A stretch of DNA of 64,000 nt from an uncultured Parabacteroides sp. (GTDB lineage: Bacteria; Bacteroidota; Bacteroidia; Bacteroidales; Tannerellaceae). The stretch spans positions 1-64,000 of the forward strand of contig NZ_CAJJWO010000003.1 in NCBI RefSeq assembly GCF_905196875.1, given 5' to 3'. Under the pieces are notes generated by a model. It ran no database searches. It worked only from the letters and a program-made list of their open reading frames with translations, and had not been told where the DNA came from. Shown piece after piece: positions 9,401 to 17,541 of this stretch. Each line of letters starts with the position of its first letter. Positions within the stretch are counted from its first letter, which is position 1. Position numbers and translations under genes: made by a program.

Positions 9401-10379
9401 GAACGCTCCCGGCCCATATATTGCTTTCGTCGTCTTTATATAAACAGGTGATCGAGTTTACAGGCATGGAATTGATATCGCCGGGAATATGTACTAAAGA
9501 AGATATATCCATATCCTCATCTAGGATATTAATACCCCCACCATCTGTGGCTATCCATAATTTTCCGTCTTTCTCTTGTATATCCAGTACGATGTCGTTG
9601 GTCAGGGTAGAGTTGGAACTGGTGAGATGCCATTTTTCTTTTCCTTCGGCGGAGTAACAAATAACTCCTTGTCGATAAGGGGAGACGTATACATTCTGCT
9701 TACTGTCGACGAATAGAGATGCTATTCCGCTTTTTTGACAGAAAGAGACTTTTTCAATGAGATGATTGGTAGAGTTATAACTCCAAATTGAACCTCCGCG
9801 GTCTGATATTAACCAGATATTCTCTTTCCAGTAGACAATACGATGAAAATTTTTAATAGAGGTATCGCCTATAGTGGGGAGCTCTGTGATTGTTTGTGTT
9901 TGATACTTATATTGATGGAATGTATTATATCCTCCGAATATAATTCCACCGGGAGTAAAAGAGTACGAAAAGAAAGGTTTGTTTTTAATTACAGGGGAGA
10001 AAGAGTCTTTTTCTTTATCGTATTTCGCCAAGCCATTATTAGTTCCGGCCCAAAGGTTATGTAATGAATCTTCGGCAATAAAAAATATCCGATTTCCCGG
10101 AAGACTGTTTGGATTAGATGGATCCTGAAAATAAGATTTTATTTCATGACGGTCGAAGCTGTTCAGTCCGGAAGAGGTACCAATCCACATTAATCCTTTA
10201 TGATCGATTAAAATGCAGTTAACGGTAGATTGGGATAATCCTTTCTCTATTGTTATTAGCTGGAAGTAGTAATCGGTATTTGCTTTTATTGTAGTATTGC
10301 ATAAAAAGCCAACTATAACAATAGTAAAAATAGTCATTGAAAAGGAATGTCTCATTATCTGTCTGATAGAAGTTAACAT
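6438..10379 (-). CDS. Hybrid two-component system regulator (sensor kinase, receiver and AraC DNA-binding domain) of PUL 1
   Basis: A 1313-residue one-protein signalling system. After an N-terminal membrane segment come repeated Reg_prop blades (patterns of GLMWIGTSSGLNSFD type) forming the periplasmic sensor, a Y_Y_Y domain near 690-760, a transmembrane helix (WVITGLLLLIVCVTFTII), a HisKA domain with phospho-acceptor His813 in SHELRTPL, an HATPase domain with DQGIGLS and GSGIGLS motifs, a receiver domain with Asp1109 in VSDIMMP, and a C-terminal AraC helix-turn-helix pair. It is divergent from the fucosidase-susC-susD genes that it probably activates on binding a fucose-containing oligosaccharide. 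The start codon itself lies inside a 21-bp inverted repeat (10377-10397). Confidence 0.93.
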   Translation of the reverse strand: MLTSIRQIMRHSFSMTIFTIVIVGFLCNTTIKANTDYYFQLITIEKGLSQSTVNCILIDHKGLMWIGTSSGLNSFDRHEIKSYFQDPSNPNSLPGNRIFFIAEDSLHNLWAGTNNGLAKYDKEKDSFSPVIKNKPFFSYSFTPGGIIFGGYNTFHQYKYQTQTITELPTIGDTSIKNFHRIVYWKENIWLISDRGGSIWSYNSTNHLIEKVSFCQKSGIASLFVDSKQNVYVSPYRQGVICYSAEGKEKWHLTSSNSTLTNDIVLDIQEKDGKLWIATDGGGINILDEDMDISSLVHIPGDINSMPVNSITCLYKDDESNIWAGSVRGGIIGVQEVFIKTYKDVALGSTYGLSEKTVISLFEDKDGILWIGTDGGGINRYNPFENTFQHYPNTYNEKIVSITDYSDTELLLCLYGKEPYLFNKKTGSRRPFIIMNSEINQKIYQSLYITYANRVSKNKIYILSNYAYIYDTEKNTFSSFKTDLDYLGGLVLIGFTDDAAYLINNNELFEVQHKNDSLQAIFSINKNETIKAACRDKNGKFWLGTDNGLSCYDSKTGVYQKIETQLFYNVSTLLLDDENRLWIGAQNMLFSYHTEKNKFTIWGESDGFQPNELPFAYPPTSIAGNIYFGGVYGLVKINKKISIEDEHPLKLELMDVLVDGSSLSPKLLETQKEIKIPWNHSSVVIKVISKEKDVFRKRIFQYNIVGPNSSYTESYSHALTLSTLIPGDYSIRVSCNTKNGDWSPSQELLRITVTPPWYRNTWVITGLLLLIVCVTFTIIRNIIRRKELKLSLQIKEHKEKASEERIHFLINISHELRTPLTLICAPLKRLLDAKKQPESEVMTQQLTSVYNQACQMKNLINMVLDINKIKEDKNILRKKPYLLNEWIKSVCEDFRNEFEAKQITLVYHLDDTIDTLSFDKAKCEIVLSNLLMNALKFTFPNTQVTVATKTIRENIRITVSDQGIGLSNVDTHKLFTPFYQGNHDQHGSGIGLSYAKALIEMHRGKIGAYNNEDKGATFYFELPLHAEQEEKTDTSILLYDNGNNITIPEETIMTQISTENYTVLIVEDKQELRTFLKNELWGFKAIYTAEDGINAMEVIQNKQPDIIVSDIMMPRMDGYELCKNIKQNIHTSHIPVILLTARGDSDSTQIGYNLGADAYISKPFELDLLITVIRNQLKNREIIKQKYMDISYVAELRPNQPNNIDEEFLLKLSKVINDNLNDSKLDIAFLTDQMAMSRTSLYNKIKALTGIGANDYINRIRIEKAVQLLTHSQLSITEISDEVGFAYQRYFSTTFKQIKGVTPTQFRENLKRQE

Positions 10380-10572
10380 AGTATTAGTAGAACTATTTAA
10401 TAAATAAAACCAGTGATTATCTTATTAAGAGATTTAGTTTCACAAAATTAGCAATTAAATTTTTATAAACAGATAGAAGGGAATATTCTTTTGATAAAAA
10501 GCAGTGGCTGCTTAATCGGTTGATAATTATCTCCTTACTGTCTGTAAATAACATAGTTCTACTAAGACTATG
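10377..10572. repeat. 21-bp inverted repeat pair bracketing the PUL 1 regulator promoter
   Basis: The reverse complement of 10377-10397 matches 10552-10572 at 19 of 21 positions; the shared core is TAGTTCTACT (10386-10395 on minus, 10554-10563 on plus). The enclosed 154 bp holds the candidate regulator promoter. A third copy of the 10-bp core lies at 12371-12380 just before susC. The pair could be regulator operators or the ends of an invertible segment. Confidence 0.7.
10443..10450 (-). promoter_or_regulatory. -7 box of the PUL 1 regulator gene
   Basis: TAATTTTG on the minus strand matches the Bacteroidetes -7 consensus TAnnTTTG exactly, 63 bp before the ATG. The -33 element is weak (a TCTG about 19 bp upstream). 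Confidence 0.5.
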
Positions 10573-10607
10573 GTGTTTATTTATCAAAAAAATAGAATTT
10601 ATTCGTT

Positions 10608-10639
10608 TTTGAATACTCTTTCTTCTTGATATATACTTG
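10608..10639 (+). promoter_or_regulatory. Bacteroidetes-type promoter of the fucosidase gene
   Basis: TTTG (10608-10611), a 20-bp spacer and TATACTTG (10632-10639) match the -33/-7 pattern with one mismatch. Transcription would begin near 10646, about 100 bp before the chosen ATG. The right arm of the inverted repeat ends 36 bp upstream, a suitable position for an activator. Confidence 0.65.
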
Positions 10640-10746
10640 TAGATATTTAAAATATGAACATTTCCTGATCTGAAATGATTAATATCGGATGCAAAAGATC
10701 TGCAGATGCAACATCTTTGCTACCATACTTTTTAATCTTGAAGAAT

Positions 10747-12210
10747 ATGGATCTAACTTATTTAAAATCCTTAGTGTATGGAGCCTTTTCTTTTTTTCTG
10801 CTAGCCGCCTGTACAACGACAGTACCTCCGTCTTTAGTGTTGCCTGTCCCTGAACCTAAACAGGTGGAATGGCAAAAGATGGAAACATATGCCTTTGTAC
10901 ATTTTGGTATGAATACCTTTACTGACTCGGAGTGGGGATTTGGTGATGCCGATCCCAGCCTCTTTGATCCTTCGGATCTGGATTGTGAACAATGGGTACA
11001 GACCTTTGTAAAAGCAGGAATGAAAGGAGTGATACTTACAGCAAAACACCATGATGGTTTTTGCCTGTGGCCTTCTGTCTTTACAGACTATAGCGTGAAA
11101 AGTTCGCCCTGGAAAGACGGGAAAGGTGATGTGGTACGCGAACTTTCCGACGCATGTAAAAAATACGGTATCAAGTTTGCTGTTTATCTTTCTCCTTGGG
11201 ACAGGAATCGAGCTGATTACGGTAGTCCTGCCTATGTAGAGTATTTCTACAATCAACTGAATGAATTAATGACTCAGTATGGGAAAGTTTTTGAAATCTG
11301 GGTTGATGGTGCGAATGGTGGTGATGGTTGGTATGGAGGTGCTAAAGAGGCACGACAGATAGATCGTAAAAACTACTATGATCTGGCCCGACTTTATAAA
11401 ATGGCCGCCGAACTTCAACCTCAGGCCATGCTTTTTTCCGATGGAGGGCCTGACTGCCGCTGGGTAGGTAATGAGAGCGGTTATGCGGGTGAAACTAATT
11501 GGTCTTTCCTTAGAAAAGGAGTAGTGTATCCTGGTTATCCCAAATATCAGGAGTTGTCATCCGGGCATGCCGATGGTGATCAATGGACTCCTGCCGAATG
11601 CGATGTATCGATGCGTCCGGGCTGGTTTTATCATCAGAGTGAAGATAGTCTTGTTAAAACGGTAGATCAGTTGAAAGATCTATATTATCGAAGTGTAGGT
11701 CATAATGCTACTTTATTATTGAATTTTCCTGTTGATAAAACAGGAAAAGTAAACCCGACTGACTCGGCAAACGCTGTTCAATGGCATCAGGAAATACAGA
11801 AAGAGCTAGCAGACGATCTCCTTGCCGGATTAAATCCTAAGGCTTCCGATACTCGTGACAGGGAGTTCTCCACAAAGAATCTGACTGACGGGAATTGTGA
11901 TACCTACTGGGCAACCGGGGATAGTACGTTTAGTGCTTCTCTCATTTTCTGTTTACCCCAAAAGGTGAGTATAAATCGCTTGGTTCTTCAGGAATATATT
12001 CCATTAGGACAGCGGGTAAAGAAATTTGTAGTGGAGGTTTTTGTTGGAGATGTATGGGTTCCTGTTGATACCCGGGAAGAAACGACGACGATTGGTTATA
12101 AGCGAATACTTCGCTTCAATACCGTAGGAACAGATCGGTTACGTATCCGTTTCGAAGAGAGTAGAGGGCCTTTGTGTATATCTAATATAGAAGCCTATTG
12201 TGTTGAATGA
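10747..12210 (+). CDS. GH29 alpha-L-fucosidase lipoprotein with discoidin-like C-terminus
   Basis: A 487-residue enzyme predicted to release terminal alpha-L-fucose with retention of configuration. I start at the ATG at 10747, which gives a lipoprotein signal peptide with the lipobox LLAAC; the longer frame adds 24 residues without sense. GH29 hallmarks include FVHFGMNTF, the LTAKHHDGFCLW motif, and the nucleophile Asp187 in EIWVDGANG. After the catalytic barrel, a beta-rich module (about 390-487, IYWATGD-like start, then RVKKFVVEVF) resembles an F5/8 type C (discoidin) domain. It is the first gene of the plus-strand arm of PUL 1, followed 183 bp later by susC. Confidence 0.93.
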   Translation: MDLTYLKSLVYGAFSFFLLAACTTTVPPSLVLPVPEPKQVEWQKMETYAFVHFGMNTFTDSEWGFGDADPSLFDPSDLDCEQWVQTFVKAGMKGVILTAKHHDGFCLWPSVFTDYSVKSSPWKDGKGDVVRELSDACKKYGIKFAVYLSPWDRNRADYGSPAYVEYFYNQLNELMTQYGKVFEIWVDGANGGDGWYGGAKEARQIDRKNYYDLARLYKMAAELQPQAMLFSDGGPDCRWVGNESGYAGETNWSFLRKGVVYPGYPKYQELSSGHADGDQWTPAECDVSMRPGWFYHQSEDSLVKTVDQLKDLYYRSVGHNATLLLNFPVDKTGKVNPTDSANAVQWHQEIQKELADDLLAGLNPKASDTRDREFSTKNLTDGNCDTYWATGDSTFSASLIFCLPQKVSINRLVLQEYIPLGQRVKKFVVEVFVGDVWVPVDTREETTTIGYKRILRFNTVGTDRLRIRFEESRGPLCISNIEAYCVE

Positions 12211-12370
12211 AAATCCTGCTTTTAAGCGGAATCTGAACATTTTCGGATATACTTTTGATTAAAATCGGATGTGTATTGTAAGACTTATTAAGAATTTTGT
12301 CTCGGTTGACTTTTGCTTCTAAAATATAAATGAAAGACTCAAAAAGGGAGCCGGACAATCAAATAGTATT

Positions 12371-12380
12371 TAGTTCTACT
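12371..12380 (+). promoter_or_regulatory. TAGTTCTACT core repeat upstream of susC (PUL 1)
   Basis: An exact third copy of the 10-bp core shared by the inverted repeat pair at 10377-10572, 13 bp before the susC start. The rest of the 12211-12393 gap is AT-rich with no clear terminator or promoter. Confidence 0.45.
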
Positions 12381-12393
12381 TAAATTTAATTTT

Positions 12394-15300
12394 ATGAGAA
12401 AAATTTATGCAACCTTCTTGCTGGCATTAATTTGCTGTGTTTGTTTCGCACAACTGAAAGTGAGTGGTATTGTTGTGGAAGATCCGGGTAATGAACCGCT
12501 GATTGGTGTCGCGGTTGCCGTTAAAGGAACCAATCAAGGTACTGTAACAGATGTGGATGGGAAATTTACCATCGAAGTTCCAGTGGATAAAGTATTATCC
12601 TTCTCTTATTTAGGTATGGTTCCTCAGGATATTAAAGTGAAAAATAGTATGGGACCTCTTACCGTTAAAATGAAAAAAGATGCGATGAATCTGGATGAGG
12701 TCGTTGTTGTTGGTTATGGTTCTGTAAAAAAAGTGAACCTGACAGGTGCAGTTGCTTCAGTAGATAGCAAAGTCCTCGAAGACCGTCCGTTGGTCAATAT
12801 CGGACAGGGTTTGCAAGGAGTAGTTCCTAACCTTGTTGTTACCCCAGGTAATAGTCGTCCGGGTAAAGGTGCTGAGTTTAACATCCGTGGTACGACATCC
12901 ATCAATGGTGGTTCTCCGTTGATCCTTGTGGATGGAGTACAAATGGATATCAACTTGGTGAATCCGGAAGATGTGGAATCTATTTCCGTATTGAAGGATG
13001 CTGCTTCGTCCGCTATTTATGGTGCTCGTGCTGCTTATGGTGTAATTTTGGTTACGACTAAATCAGGTAAAAAGAATGTAGCACCTCGTGTATCTTTGAA
13101 AGCTACGGTAGTATTCAACCAACCGACAGTTCTTCCACAGCCCATGAACTCTATGGAGTATGTCAACTTTATGAATATGGTAGAAAGAAACTCCGGCGGT
13201 GGTGATGTGTACAGTGCGGATGTCATTAAACGTGTACAGGCTTACTATGACGATCCTGTAAATAATTTACCTGTTTATTATGATCCAACGGGAGGTAACC
13301 AACGTTATCAATATGTTGGTAATACCAACTGGGTAAAAGAAACGATCAAACCTTATAGTGTGAACCAATTATATAATGTGGATATCAACGGTGGTTCCGA
13401 AAAGACCACTTATTATGCATCTTTGGGTATCATGGATCAAGGAGGTTTGATGAAACTGACTGATGATGTTTTTCGTAGATATAATGCAAATATCAATGTT
13501 ACTACCGAAATTACGAAGTGGCTGGAAATTTCAGCTAAAACAAAGTATTCTCATGGGGATACAGAAGGTCCTTCCGGAGGTAAATACTATGATTATAATA
13601 CAGGAGTATTGGGGTATGACTTGAATCCGCTGCTGCCAGTCCGCCATCCGGATGGAAACTATTCAGGCCAGGGGTCTATTACTAATGGCGCGGCTTTGGC
13701 TGCCCAGGGTGGTCGCACGAATGTATTAACGAACGACCTTTGGTTTACAGGAGGTGCAAAACTAACTCCGATGGCTGGTCTGACTGTTAATGCTGATTAT
13801 ACATTCAACTATTATTCACGTGATTATAAGCGTCATGATCGTAGTTATAAAGAGTATCTTGCTGTTCCTGGTGTATATGTAATGTTCCCTCATACTAATC
13901 CGAATAGAGTAACCCAGTATAACAATGCAGATTATTATTCAGCATTCAATGCTTATGCAGATTATACCAAGCAATTGGGTAAACACGGCTTAAAAGCAAT
14001 GATCGGTTATAATCAGGAAACCAAAAAGTATTCAGGTTATGGCGTAAGCCGTACAAATCTGATCAATAATGAATTGCCATTTTTAGGACTGGCTACGGGT
14101 ACTATGAACATTTACACAAGTAATGTCGGTTCATGGAATTCTAATATACCGGAAGATCTTCCCAGTGATAATGAATTAGTAAAAAATGCAAACCAGGAAT
14201 GGGCGATACAGGGATATTTCTTTCGTTTGAATTATAACTATGACGATCGTTATTTGTTAGAAGTGAACGGACGTTATGACGGATCATCGCGTTTCCCATC
14301 TTCAGGACGTTGGGCTTTTTTCCCATCTTTCTCGGCAGCTTGGCGTTTGTCTAAAGAATCATTCATGGAAGGAACAAAAGGTTTTCTGGACGATCTGAAA
14401 TTTCGTGTATCTTATGGTGAATTAGGTAACCAGAATATCGGAAACTTTGATTACATGCCGTCTATGCCTACAAATACTAATTTCCAGTATATCTTCGGTA
14501 ATTCTCAACCGGTGGCTGTTACAGCTCCAGGGCTTGTAAATCCTAATTTTACCTGGGAGACTGTAAGACAGGTTGACTTAGGTCTTGACTTCACTATATT
14601 GCAGAACCGTTTGAAAGGAACATTCGATTGGTATAACCGTTATACTCTGAACATGCTAACTTCTCCGGCTCCGCTACCTAACGTACTTGGAGCAGGACAA
14701 CCGGGTGATAATGCGGCCGATCTGAAGACTTACGGCTGGGAAGTGTCTCTGAACTGGAATGATGTGATTAAGAGTTGTGATTTATATTATAACATAGGTG
14801 TTGTATTATCAGACAACCAAACGAAACTTACCCGCTTTGATGTAACTGACCCTGCTATTGGTGCTAACCGTCCGGGTAAGATGTGGGGTGAAATCTGGGG
14901 ATACACTTCTGATGGATTTTTTCAGACGGATGAAGAAGCTGCAGCTGCCAATCAAAGTCAGCTTTATGGTGGAAAATGGTATGCCGGTGATGTCCGCTAT
15001 AAGGATTTAAATGGAGATGGTAAAATTTCGAATGGAAAAGGAACAGTGGCTGATCCGGGTGATATGAAGATTATCGGTAATACAACTCCCCGTTATTCTT
15101 TTGGTATTACAGGTGGTGCACAATGGAAAGGGATTGGTCTGCAATTGTTCTTCCAGGGAGTTGCTAAACGAGATGTTCCTCCCGAAGGGAACTTCTATGG
15201 TGCTCGTCGCGAAGTGGCTCCGTTTAAATCAGCTTTGGATTACTGGACTCCGGAAAATCCGAATGCCCGTATTGCCCGACAGAGCTACAGTAATGGAAAC

Positions 15301-15549
15301 AGGCAAACTCAGACCGGTACGTTGCAGAATGCGGCTTATATGCGTCTGAAATCGCTGACATTGTCTTATGACCTTCCTAAGCAGTGGGTATCTGTAGTTA
15401 AGATGCAGAATGTGAGAGTTTATTTCACAGGTGAAAATATGTTCACTTTGACGAAGCTATATCGTGATTATGACCCTGAGCAGACAGATAATATTTACGC
15501 ATATCCTTTGGCTCGGATGTACTCATTAGGTTTAAATGTTATTTTCTAA
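12394..15549 (+). CDS. SusC-like TonB-dependent outer membrane transporter (PUL 1)
   Basis: A 1051-residue SusC-family protein. It has a signal peptide (1-20, ending CFAQ), a carboxypeptidase-regulatory-like domain (about 23-98, GVAVAVKGTNQGTVTDVDGKF), a TonB box DEVVVVGYG at 101-109, a plug domain with NIRGTTSINGGSPLILVDGV and SISVLKDAASSAIYGARAAYGVILVTTK, and a long beta-barrel ending in an aromatic residue (SLGLNVIF). It would import oligosaccharides across the outer membrane using TonB energy in complex with the SusD partner encoded 27 bp downstream. No STN domain is present, which agrees with regulation by the hybrid system rather than a sigma/anti-sigma pair. Confidence 0.95.
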   Translation: MRKIYATFLLALICCVCFAQLKVSGIVVEDPGNEPLIGVAVAVKGTNQGTVTDVDGKFTIEVPVDKVLSFSYLGMVPQDIKVKNSMGPLTVKMKKDAMNLDEVVVVGYGSVKKVNLTGAVASVDSKVLEDRPLVNIGQGLQGVVPNLVVTPGNSRPGKGAEFNIRGTTSINGGSPLILVDGVQMDINLVNPEDVESISVLKDAASSAIYGARAAYGVILVTTKSGKKNVAPRVSLKATVVFNQPTVLPQPMNSMEYVNFMNMVERNSGGGDVYSADVIKRVQAYYDDPVNNLPVYYDPTGGNQRYQYVGNTNWVKETIKPYSVNQLYNVDINGGSEKTTYYASLGIMDQGGLMKLTDDVFRRYNANINVTTEITKWLEISAKTKYSHGDTEGPSGGKYYDYNTGVLGYDLNPLLPVRHPDGNYSGQGSITNGAALAAQGGRTNVLTNDLWFTGGAKLTPMAGLTVNADYTFNYYSRDYKRHDRSYKEYLAVPGVYVMFPHTNPNRVTQYNNADYYSAFNAYADYTKQLGKHGLKAMIGYNQETKKYSGYGVSRTNLINNELPFLGLATGTMNIYTSNVGSWNSNIPEDLPSDNELVKNANQEWAIQGYFFRLNYNYDDRYLLEVNGRYDGSSRFPSSGRWAFFPSFSAAWRLSKESFMEGTKGFLDDLKFRVSYGELGNQNIGNFDYMPSMPTNTNFQYIFGNSQPVAVTAPGLVNPNFTWETVRQVDLGLDFTILQNRLKGTFDWYNRYTLNMLTSPAPLPNVLGAGQPGDNAADLKTYGWEVSLNWNDVIKSCDLYYNIGVVLSDNQTKLTRFDVTDPAIGANRPGKMWGEIWGYTSDGFFQTDEEAAAANQSQLYGGKWYAGDVRYKDLNGDGKISNGKGTVADPGDMKIIGNTTPRYSFGITGGAQWKGIGLQLFFQGVAKRDVPPEGNFYGARREVAPFKSALDYWTPENPNARIARQSYSNGNRQTQTGTLQNAAYMRLKSLTLSYDLPKQWVSVVKMQNVRVYFTGENMFTLTKLYRDYDPEQTDNIYAYPLARMYSLGLNVIF

Positions 15550-15576
15550 AACTAATATCGTAATACATTGATAAAT

Positions 15577-17340
15577 ATGAAAAAGATAATATATTCAATT
15601 ATAGCAGTTTTAGCATTCTTTTTTAATGCCTGCGACTTCACGGATGTGACTCCGGAAGAAAGATTGTCTGATGTAAATTTCTGGAAAAGTACGACAGATC
15701 TGGAATTATATTGTAATAATTTCTATACAAATTTCGATGCGGCTAATCCTACTTACGATAAAGTCAGTGACAACCGTTATGGTAATATTCCCGATAACTG
15801 GTTGTTGGATCAGGTTTCGAACAATGACGGAACTTATACTGGTAATTGGAATTGGGAAACAATCAAGAAAGCAAACTATTTTATGACCCATTATCAAACG
15901 GCAGAAGGGACTGAAGCAGATATTAACCAATATGTTGGAGAAGTCCGTTTTTTTCGTGCGATGGACTATTTCAAGAAGGTCAAACTGTTTGGCGATGTAC
16001 CTTGGTTTGATAAAGATCTGAATATTAACGATACTGAGTTACTTTATAAGGCACGTGATCCTCGTTCAATGATTGTCGACAAAATTATCGAAGATCTGGA
16101 GTGGGCAGCTGCTAATATGAAAACAAAAAGTAAAGTAACGGCCGGTCGTTTGCACAATATGGCTGCTTATCAGATGTTGGCACGTGTTTGCCTGCATGAA
16201 GGTACTTATGCTAAATATCACGGAACTCCGGGAATTGATTCGAATGCTTTAATCCGTAAAGCTGCAGAAGCTGCTAAAAAAGTGATGGATGAAGGTGGAT
16301 TCAGTATTTTTAAACAGGATATGCCTGAGATGTATAAAGCAGTTTTCAAAGATCCTTCTTTGCCTCAGTTTGATGGAAAGACGTTCCCCATGTATTATTA
16401 CAGTGCATTCAACCAGGTAGACCTGACAAACAATCCAGAAGCTGTGTTATGCCGTATTTATATAACCAATGTAGTTATGCATAACACTCCACGCGTATTG
16501 GCAGAATGGGGTGTCGGTATGAGTAAGGATTTGGCAGATAGCTATTTGTGTGAAGACGGTCTTCCCATCTCAATGAGTCCATTATATTTGGGCGACGACT
16601 CAATTACGCTCGAAGTGCTTAATCGCGATCCGCGTATGCGCCAGACATTTCAGAATAAAACGGCTATGGTTTCTTATGATAATGGCAAAGTGAGTGTATC
16701 TGGAACCACATCTGTGGCTCCTGCAGCCAACCCCGGAGGATATGCCAATATGAAGTTTGGTCATCCGGATTTGATTTATCAACAGCCTGCTGGTTGTGAT
16801 ATTGACTGGTACCTTTTCCGCTATGCTGAAGTATTGCTTATTTATGCAGAGGCAAAAGCTGAACTGGGAGAATGTACTCAGGATATACTTGACCAGACAA
16901 TTAACCAATTGCGTGATCGTGTTGATATGGCTCATCTGAAAGAAAACGTCGGCTTTACAGATCCTAATTGGCCAAACTACGGATATACAATTAGTCCGTT
17001 ACTTCAGGAAATCCGTCGTGAACGTCGCATTGAGTTGGTAAACGAAGGCTTCCGCTACGATGATATCATACGTTGGGGAGCTGCTGAAGCTATCTTTAAT
17101 CATAATCCGAAGATTATGTTGGGTATCGTTGTAAATGACGATGTGATAAAACGTTATCCGGAAAACACATTTGGAGAAGGTAAAGTTGAATTGATGGAAA
17201 TTGGTGGAAAGAAATATGTCAGACCTTATCCGGGACTGACAACTTATAAATGGACTGATCGCCATTACCTATATCCATTGCCTCAGGATCAGTTACAGAT
17301 CAACAAGAATTTAACACAGAATCCCGGCTGGGAAGACTAA
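15577..17340 (+). CDS. SusD/RagB-like surface glycan-binding lipoprotein (PUL 1)
   Basis: A 587-residue lipoprotein (MKKIIYSIIAVLAFFFNAC, lipobox Cys at residue 19) with SusD hallmarks: the N-terminal NFWKSTTDLELYCNNFY segment, helical TPR-like core (GEVRFFRAMDYFKKVKLFGDVPWFDK), and the C-terminal IRRERRIELVNEGFRYDDIIRWG and YLYPLPQDQLQINKNLTQNPGW motifs. It caps the SusC barrel and presents glycans to it. The start is the ATG at 15577; the TTG at 15568 is disregarded. A strong hairpin terminator follows the gene. Confidence 0.95.
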   Translation: MKKIIYSIIAVLAFFFNACDFTDVTPEERLSDVNFWKSTTDLELYCNNFYTNFDAANPTYDKVSDNRYGNIPDNWLLDQVSNNDGTYTGNWNWETIKKANYFMTHYQTAEGTEADINQYVGEVRFFRAMDYFKKVKLFGDVPWFDKDLNINDTELLYKARDPRSMIVDKIIEDLEWAAANMKTKSKVTAGRLHNMAAYQMLARVCLHEGTYAKYHGTPGIDSNALIRKAAEAAKKVMDEGGFSIFKQDMPEMYKAVFKDPSLPQFDGKTFPMYYYSAFNQVDLTNNPEAVLCRIYITNVVMHNTPRVLAEWGVGMSKDLADSYLCEDGLPISMSPLYLGDDSITLEVLNRDPRMRQTFQNKTAMVSYDNGKVSVSGTTSVAPAANPGGYANMKFGHPDLIYQQPAGCDIDWYLFRYAEVLLIYAEAKAELGECTQDILDQTINQLRDRVDMAHLKENVGFTDPNWPNYGYTISPLLQEIRRERRIELVNEGFRYDDIIRWGAAEAIFNHNPKIMLGIVVNDDVIKRYPENTFGEGKVELMEIGGKKYVRPYPGLTTYKWTDRHYLYPLPQDQLQINKNLTQNPGWED

Positions 17341-17363
17341 TCTTGGATCTTTATAGATAAATC

Positions 17364-17405
17364 AACCCCTGTAAGCCATTTGTTTTGGTTCGCAGGGGTT
17401 TTCTC
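17364..17405 (+). terminator. Terminator of PUL 1 susCD
   Basis: AACCCCTG (17364-17371) pairs with CAGGGGTT (17393-17400) and the stem is followed by TTCTCTT. It lies 23 bp after the susD stop. Confidence 0.75.
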
Positions 17406-17541
17406 TTGTGTTTTACTTATTAATAAACTCCAAATTAACCAAAATCAAAGAACAATTGCCGGTAGCAGCTGTTTTTTGCCATACAAATCGACGCACGAAT
17501 GTCGGTTGCGCCAATTCTTAAATAATTAAAAACAAAAAGAC

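Larger units (their letters stand above)
10380..10746. other. Divergent promoter region between the PUL 1 regulator and fucosidase
   Basis: An AT-rich, non-coding stretch. It holds the 21-bp inverted repeat pair (10377-10397/10552-10572), a minus-strand TAATTTTG box for the regulator at 10443-10450, and a plus-strand promoter for the fucosidase at 10608-10639. Confidence 0.7.

Noticed and set aside
10675..10746. Upstream start of the fucosidase
   Set aside because: The extra 24 residues hide the lipoprotein signal peptide that starts cleanly at the ATG at 10747.
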